NCBI RefSeq assembly: GCF_040784935.1
Contig: NZ_CP160680.1
Span: 2,037,501 to 2,101,500 of the forward strand
DNA: 64,000 bases
Reading direction: 5' to 3'
Source of the DNA: Lewinella sp. LCG006
GTDB taxonomy: Bacteria; Bacteroidota; Bacteroidia; Chitinophagales; Saprospiraceae
In this document: positions 60,083 through 64,000 of the stretch, one piece after another
How positions within the stretch are numbered: position 1 is the stretch's first letter
Layout: each line of letters begins with the position of its first letter
Notes under the pieces: generated by a model
Database searches by the model: none
The model's input: only the letters and a program-made list of their open reading frames with translations
Told to the model about the DNA's origin: nothing
Position numbers and translations under genes: made by a program

Positions 60083-61255
60083 CTATTGAAAAACAGCGTA
60101 ACTGATGCCAAATAAGACAACGGACAAGACGACCCCTACCATAAAAAGGTTATAACAAATACGTAGTTGGTTGTACTTCTTTCCGAGGGAGCGACCAAGG
60201 AAATAAAGGTCGCGTTTGATGGCCGATTCCAGCGTGTCATCATCCGCAATGACAAGGTCCATGCCTTCATCGTATTCTTTTAGTCCCATTCTGTAGAAAT
60301 TACCAAAAAAGAATAAGTTGGATTGCCCTTTCGTGATATCATCAGGGGTAGTGATACCCGTCATCGGTATGGGCCGGGTAGCCAGCGTTGCAAAAATCAT
60401 GGAACACAAACAGGTAAGTAAAAGCACGATGACAGGAATCATCAAGTGCGGGGCATCATTTACGTAACCTGCCGCCATGGGCACGGCGATCGTAACGATC
60501 AAGGCATTTACGGACAGCATAATATTCGCCTTGTTGTCCGCCAGATTACTCAGGTCCATGTGATTCCGCAGCGCCGTTTTAAACATCATCTGCGCACTTC
60601 TGTTGGTGCTAATGGTGTTTCCCGTACGGGTATCTTTTTTCTCTTTATTCTTCGCTTTTTTCTTTTTCTTTTTCCGCAGTTTCTTTAGCGTCTTTTCATT
60701 TTGTTTGTGCTGTACGCCATAAATTTCTTCCGCAATGTTGGTGTGATATTTATGTTTCTTAACAAACTTATAATTGAGTTTGTACCATGTTTGATCATCA
60801 TAAATTTCATTGCGAAAAACCTCCCATTCGTGTCGTAATCCTGATAGCAAGGCAAGATAGTCGGCCCGGCCAATATTACTTAAATCAGCGTCTCTGAGGA
60901 TCATCTCTAATTGATCCGTAGGTTCGTGATCTATTTTGGTAGCAAGGATAAGCCGCTTGACAGTAGCCACAGCTTCTTTGGAATAATCAAAATCTTGGAG
61001 AAACTCGACGGCCATTTCAGCACCAGCGGCTTCGTGGTTTTCGTAGGCTTTTACATAGCCCGTATCATGGAACCACGCCGCGACTTCCAGTAGCTCACAA
61101 TCTTCATGGGAAATCTCGTGCCGGGCAGAGAGCAGCCGCACCGCATCCACGACGGAAAGGGTATGCGGAAGATTATGATAATAATGATCGGGCGTTAAAT
61201 TCTCCTGTAGAAGATTTTTTACATGACGCTCAACTTTACTGACATTCGTTGACAT
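60083..61255 (-). CDS. HD-domain protein fused to a PycTM-like membrane domain
   Basis: A 390-residue protein. Residues ~15-180 form an HD phosphohydrolase domain (HYYHNLPHTLSVVDAV with the first His, then WFHDTGY). A Lys-rich linker (about 190-215) follows. The C-terminal ~170 residues match the Pycsar effector domain PycTM/DUF5706: HMDLSNLADNKANIMLSVNALIVTIAVPMAAGY with paired helices, then RDLYFLGRSLGKKY and two terminal helices. In Pycsar, PycTM effectors are triggered by cyclic cCMP or cUMP; no pyrimidine cyclase gene is adjacent here. Confidence 0.85.
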   Translation of the reverse strand: MSTNVSKVERHVKNLLQENLTPDHYYHNLPHTLSVVDAVRLLSARHEISHEDCELLEVAAWFHDTGYVKAYENHEAAGAEMAVEFLQDFDYSKEAVATVKRLILATKIDHEPTDQLEMILRDADLSNIGRADYLALLSGLRHEWEVFRNEIYDDQTWYKLNYKFVKKHKYHTNIAEEIYGVQHKQNEKTLKKLRKKKKKKAKNKEKKDTRTGNTISTNRSAQMMFKTALRNHMDLSNLADNKANIMLSVNALIVTIAVPMAAGYVNDAPHLMIPVIVLLLTCLCSMIFATLATRPIPMTGITTPDDITKGQSNLFFFGNFYRMGLKEYDEGMDLVIADDDTLESAIKRDLYFLGRSLGKKYNQLRICYNLFMVGVVLSVVLFGISYAVFQ

Positions 61256-61329
61256 ATTGTTTTTTTTCCGTCCCTTATTTTGATCTTATCCAGCTCTAAA
61301 TTTAAGCATCTAAAGCCTAAGCTAATAAT

Positions 61330-62172
61330 TTAGTTCTCTTGCTCTTCGGCAACCAACGCCAGGAAGGCTTCCTGCAGGGCTTTAGTATGAGTTCCGGGCT
61401 GGCCGGTTCCTACCGCTTGGCCATCAATGAAGCTGACGGGCAAGGCTCCTTTTGTAGAACTGGTAAGAAATGCTTCCTTGGCTTCTGTCAGCTCCGCTAA
61501 CTCAATTTCTCTTTCTTCTACTTGCATCCCGGCTTTGCGAGCCAGCATCAGTATTTTGGCACGTGTAATGCCTGCCAACACTTTTTCACCAGCAGTCACC
61601 AACACATCATCCTGGGTGATAAGGAAAAAATTAGAGCGATCACTCTCCCTTACGTATTGCCCATCGTGGTAGAGAATATACTCCGCATTCTGCTCTTTCA
61701 ACCACGGCAGCAAGTAAATACCGATGAGGTAGTTGAGTGATTTGATCTCCGGCAACTCCCGTTGGTACTGATAAGTCGCTACCCGTGCTCCGCGCTCAAA
61801 CTGAACCGGCGATGGTGCGGGAAAAGGCGATTGCAAAACAAAAAGATTACCTACCGTGGGGGTGTAGCCATCCGGCGTGTAACCACCCGTCAAGACCAAC
61901 CTGATTCCTCCCGATGGATGTTCGTTGGCCGCAATAAGTTGATGAATTCCCTGTTTGAGATCTGCTCTCTCAACGGGTGACACCAGCCCCAGTCGCTGCG
62001 CCGAACGGTAAAACCGATCCAGATAATCCTCCAAAAAGCGTGGCTGAAAACGCTCGAAAACAAAAAAATCGAAAATGCCAAACCCACGCAACAGGGCTAA
62101 ATCATTCAAGCCCAATTGAGCCGTCTCTTCCGAAACAATTGCTCCATTTAAGTAACACTTCAGCTTATTCAA
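61330..62172 (-). CDS. Class IV PLP-dependent aminotransferase
   Basis: A 280-residue fold-IV enzyme. It has the N-terminal GLNDLALLRGFGIFDFF, catalytic Lys in EIKSLNYLIGIYL, and the cofactor-binding VRESDRSNFF and LAGITRAKIL segments. The family includes branched-chain aminotransferase, D-alanine aminotransferase and aminodeoxychorismate lyase; the substrate-determining residues do not allow a choice. Confidence 0.88.
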   Translation of the reverse strand: MNKLKCYLNGAIVSEETAQLGLNDLALLRGFGIFDFFVFERFQPRFLEDYLDRFYRSAQRLGLVSPVERADLKQGIHQLIAANEHPSGGIRLVLTGGYTPDGYTPTVGNLFVLQSPFPAPSPVQFERGARVATYQYQRELPEIKSLNYLIGIYLLPWLKEQNAEYILYHDGQYVRESDRSNFFLITQDDVLVTAGEKVLAGITRAKILMLARKAGMQVEEREIELAELTEAKEAFLTSSTKGALPVSFIDGQAVGTGQPGTHTKALQEAFLALVAEEQEN

Positions 62173-62258
62173 GGTTCTTATTTGCTTTATTTGCCGAAAT
62201 ATACCGGTAAAAACCGGATGTTTGCAGTAATTTAACCCCGCTTGTCAAAAAAAGAAAT

Positions 62259-62945
62259 ATGGACGATTATATTGCCATTGGTGATCAGGTGCTTTATAAC
62301 AATCACCATTTGGTAGCTTTTAATAAGCCCAACGGGGTGCCCGTTCAGCCAGATCAGACGGAGGATCCCTCCTTGTTACAGCTGGGCTCGACCTACTGCA
62401 AGACATCCTTGCATCTCATTCATCGCATTGATCGTCCGGTGAGTGGCCTGGTGCTTTTCGCTAAACGCAAGGACGCGATGCAGGCACTGCACGAACAGTT
62501 TCGGGAGCGTACCGTCAAGAAAACCTACCTCGCGATTGTCGCTCAGGAGCCTCCGGCCAATGAGGGAGAATTGGTACATTACCTAAAGAAAAAGAAGGGA
62601 AAATACCAAACGGAAGTGCTGGATCAACCAGCTCCCGAAGCCATTGAAGCACGCCTTAATTATAGTGTTCTAGGAAAAAGTGATCGTTATTGCTTATTGC
62701 AAATCGACCTGCAAACCGGGCGCTATCACCAGATCAGGGCGCAACTCGCTCATATTGGTTGCCCCATCAGAGGCGATGCTAAATATGGGTTCCGCCGCCG
62801 AAATCCAGACCGCAGCATTGACTTGCACGCCTGGCAGTTGTGGTTCAATCACCCACGCACCAACAAGGCAGAGCATATTGTCGCAGCTCCTCCAGCCAAC
62901 CCACTGTGGGAGGCCTTCAAAATCCCTACGCCCTGGGAAGAGTAG
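62259..62945 (+). CDS. RluA family pseudouridine synthase
   Basis: A 228-residue protein with the catalytic HRIDRPVSGLVLFAK (Asp) and the family C-terminal motifs LQTGRYHQIRAQLAHIGCPIRGDAKYG and LHAWQLWFNHP. No S4 domain is present, so it is the short form. It modifies uridine in 23S rRNA or tRNA; the position is not inferable. Confidence 0.93.
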   Translation: MDDYIAIGDQVLYNNHHLVAFNKPNGVPVQPDQTEDPSLLQLGSTYCKTSLHLIHRIDRPVSGLVLFAKRKDAMQALHEQFRERTVKKTYLAIVAQEPPANEGELVHYLKKKKGKYQTEVLDQPAPEAIEARLNYSVLGKSDRYCLLQIDLQTGRYHQIRAQLAHIGCPIRGDAKYGFRRRNPDRSIDLHAWQLWFNHPRTNKAEHIVAAPPANPLWEAFKIPTPWEE

Positions 62946-63016
62946 TGTGGCGTCAAGTTTGAAATTCCGGGTTGATGCTTGGTGATTTGAGCGTTGCACT
63001 TGGCGGGTGGTGCTCA

Positions 63017-63031
63017 TCCCGATCCTCGGGA
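63017..63031. repeat. Palindrome TCCCGA-TCC-TCGGGA
   Basis: A shorter relative of the two palindromes in the pseudo-tRNA at 39725 and 39766. It is nested in a larger GGTGGTGC/GCACCACC inverted repeat (63006-63013 and 63053-63060), in the 200-bp gap before rsmG. Confidence 0.55.
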
Positions 63032-63140
63032 CGGCTGCCGCCGACGCAGTCGGCACCACCGTGAGTGCTAGCGAACACCAGCGGCCCTGAGTGAAAATGT
63101 AAAAACCAAGCTCTTAACAAACCACTAGAACTGTTTAACT

Positions 63141-63148
63141 TATCTTTG
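63141..63148 (+). promoter_or_regulatory. -7 promoter element of rsmG
   Basis: TATCTTTG, matching TAnnTTTG, 24 nt before the ATG at 63173. It overlaps a TTG at 63146, which therefore cannot be the start. Confidence 0.6.
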
Positions 63149-63172
63149 CCCATAAATATTCCTCGATTAAGT

Positions 63173-63802
63173 ATGGAAGCTATTAAAGCCTATTTTCCTG
63201 ATTTGTCCTCCGACCAACTTGCACTGTTGGAACAGTTAGATCCGCTCTATCGAGAATGGAACGATAAAATAAACGTGATCTCCCGTAAGGATATTGACAA
63301 TCTCTACCTCCATCATGTTCTTCACAGTCTGGCCATTGCCAAAGTGATCAAGTTTATGCCCGGCGCCAGGGTGTTGGATCTGGGCACAGGAGGAGGCTTT
63401 CCTGGCATTCCGCTAGCGATCCTTTTTCCGGAAACGGAATTCGTTTTGATTGATGGCATCCGTAAAAAAATTACGGTCGTTAATGAAGTAGCTGCTGCGC
63501 TGGGGCTGAAAAACGTGCAAGGTTTTCAGCAGCGGGCCGAAGAACGTAAAGGCAGGTCTTTCGATTTTGTGGTCACCCGCGCCGTCGCTTTGATGGAAAA
63601 AATCGTCCCCTGGAGTCTGCCCCTCATTCGCGACGAACAGCTGCACGCCTTACCCAACGGTATCCTCGCCCTGAAAGGTGGAAACGTCAAAGAAGAACTC
63701 AAAGCGCTACCAAGAGGAACTTACTCGGAAATTTATCCCATCAAGAAAATGTTCACGGAAGAATTCTTTACCGAAAAGTCGGTGGTGTACGTACAGTATT
63801 AA
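63173..63802 (+). CDS. rsmG: 16S rRNA (guanine(527)-N7)-methyltransferase
   Basis: 209 residues from the ATG at 63173. The Rossmann-fold SAM motif DLGTGGGFPGIPLAI is intact, preceded by the family's N-terminal helical segment (WNDKINVISRKDIDNLYLHHVLHSLAI). It methylates G527 of 16S rRNA; loss gives low-level streptomycin resistance in many bacteria. Confidence 0.95.
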   Translation: MEAIKAYFPDLSSDQLALLEQLDPLYREWNDKINVISRKDIDNLYLHHVLHSLAIAKVIKFMPGARVLDLGTGGGFPGIPLAILFPETEFVLIDGIRKKITVVNEVAAALGLKNVQGFQQRAEERKGRSFDFVVTRAVALMEKIVPWSLPLIRDEQLHALPNGILALKGGNVKEELKALPRGTYSEIYPIKKMFTEEFFTEKSVVYVQY

Positions 63803-63891
63803 TACTATGACAGTGTAATCGTATTTATTTTTTACATATAAATACAAATTAAATGCTGACTGACAGGGTTTTTTACTTGATAAAAAAACGC

Positions 63892-63899
63892 TATATTTG
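63892..63899 (+). promoter_or_regulatory. -7 element near the window end
   Basis: TATATTTG fits TAnnTTTG and would start transcription near 63905, running into the inverted repeat at 63902-63990. The transcribed gene lies outside the window. Confidence 0.4.
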
Positions 63900-63901
63900 T
63901 T

Positions 63902-63990
63902 AAACGTCAACGACAATTTCCTGTAAAAGGGAGGATTTGAACTCCTGACACTATGAACACTTTCTAAGGAATTGTCAACGATCCACGTTT
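63902..63990. repeat. Imperfect inverted repeat at the window end
   Basis: AAACGT/ACGTTT outer pair, GACAATTTCCT against AGGAATTGTC inner pair, and GGAG/CTCC around GATTTGAA at the centre. It may be a structured 5' leader or small RNA after the TATATTTG element. Confidence 0.4.
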
Positions 63991-64000
63991 ATGCTTCTTC

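Noticed and set aside
60083-61255. Complete Pycsar system
   Set aside because: No uridylate or cytidylate cyclase gene lies next to the PycTM-like gene within the window.
63890-63990. Possible tRNA on the reverse strand at the window end
   Set aside because: GGAGTTCAAATCCTCC looks like a T-arm, but no matching acceptor or anticodon arm can be drawn.

Overview
The window is a stretch of a Bacteroidota chromosome, most likely from the Saprospiria (Lewinella- or Haliscomenobacter-like). The supporting signs are a type IX secretion C-terminal sorting domain on the first gene, several promoters of the Bacteroidota form TAnnTTTG (with one clear TTTG -33 partner), many lipoproteins with short signal peptides, and typical Bacteroidota versions of DapD, NatA/NatB-like ABC genes, S41 and M16 peptidases and RsmG. 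The placement below phylum level is inference.

Layout. 1-4.4 kb: cell-envelope genes (serine hydrolase, cold-shock-like protein, OmpA lipoprotein, M23 peptidase, MarC). 4.5-10 kb: Lrp regulator, HD protein, two conserved unknowns, alpha/beta hydrolase, EEP-fold enzyme, VanZ. 10-17.3 kb: group III truncated haemoglobin, serine dehydratase, a membrane-anchored coiled-coil protein, a glutamine synthetase-family enzyme, a broken toxin-antitoxin pair and glutaminase. 17.2-23.2 kb: LRR protein, GNAT protein and glycosyltransferase, with a probable MITE and a complete IS630-family element sitting among small palindromic repeats. 23.3-39.2 kb: RsuA/RluE-type pseudouridine synthase without a normal start codon, PepSY protein, DapD, lipoproteins, HIT protein, SGNH protein, a haem-c-motif lipoprotein, an RND/MMPL exporter, an M16 peptidase, TPR protein, and an operon of PfkB kinase, HldE-type adenylyltransferase, Nif3 and zinc-ribbon protein.

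39.2-42.9 kb is an AT-rich accessory island beginning at tRNA-Asn(GTT). The tRNA and its terminator have a decayed second copy 450 bp downstream, with a small GIY-YIG nuclease gene between the copies and two 20-bp palindromes replacing parts of the pseudo-tRNA. Next comes a two-gene operon: a tandem DUF1508 protein fused to a domain that looks like the ubiquitin-E2-like domain of type II CBASS, overlapping by 8 nt a 66-residue GIY-YIG-like protein. An XRE regulator and an ImmA/IrrE protease follow, with short ORF remnants around them. I consider this the most promising place for an undescribed system.

42.9-57.3 kb: NlpC/P60 lipoprotein, hybrid GAF/PAS histidine kinase, NTF2-like protein, large GAF protein, diacylglycerol kinase-like enzyme, ABC exporter, XTPase, APC permease with universal-stress domains, and a second low-GC cluster (EEP nuclease-like protein plus two unknown proteins). 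57.3-64 kb: TruA, S41 peptidase, outer-membrane protein, an HD-PycTM fusion, class IV aminotransferase, RluA-family synthase and RsmG.

Several dispersed repeat families are visible in the intergenic DNA (three palindrome types, one 80-bp imperfect repeat, one MITE, one foldback). No rRNA genes, prophage structural genes or CRISPR arrays were seen.
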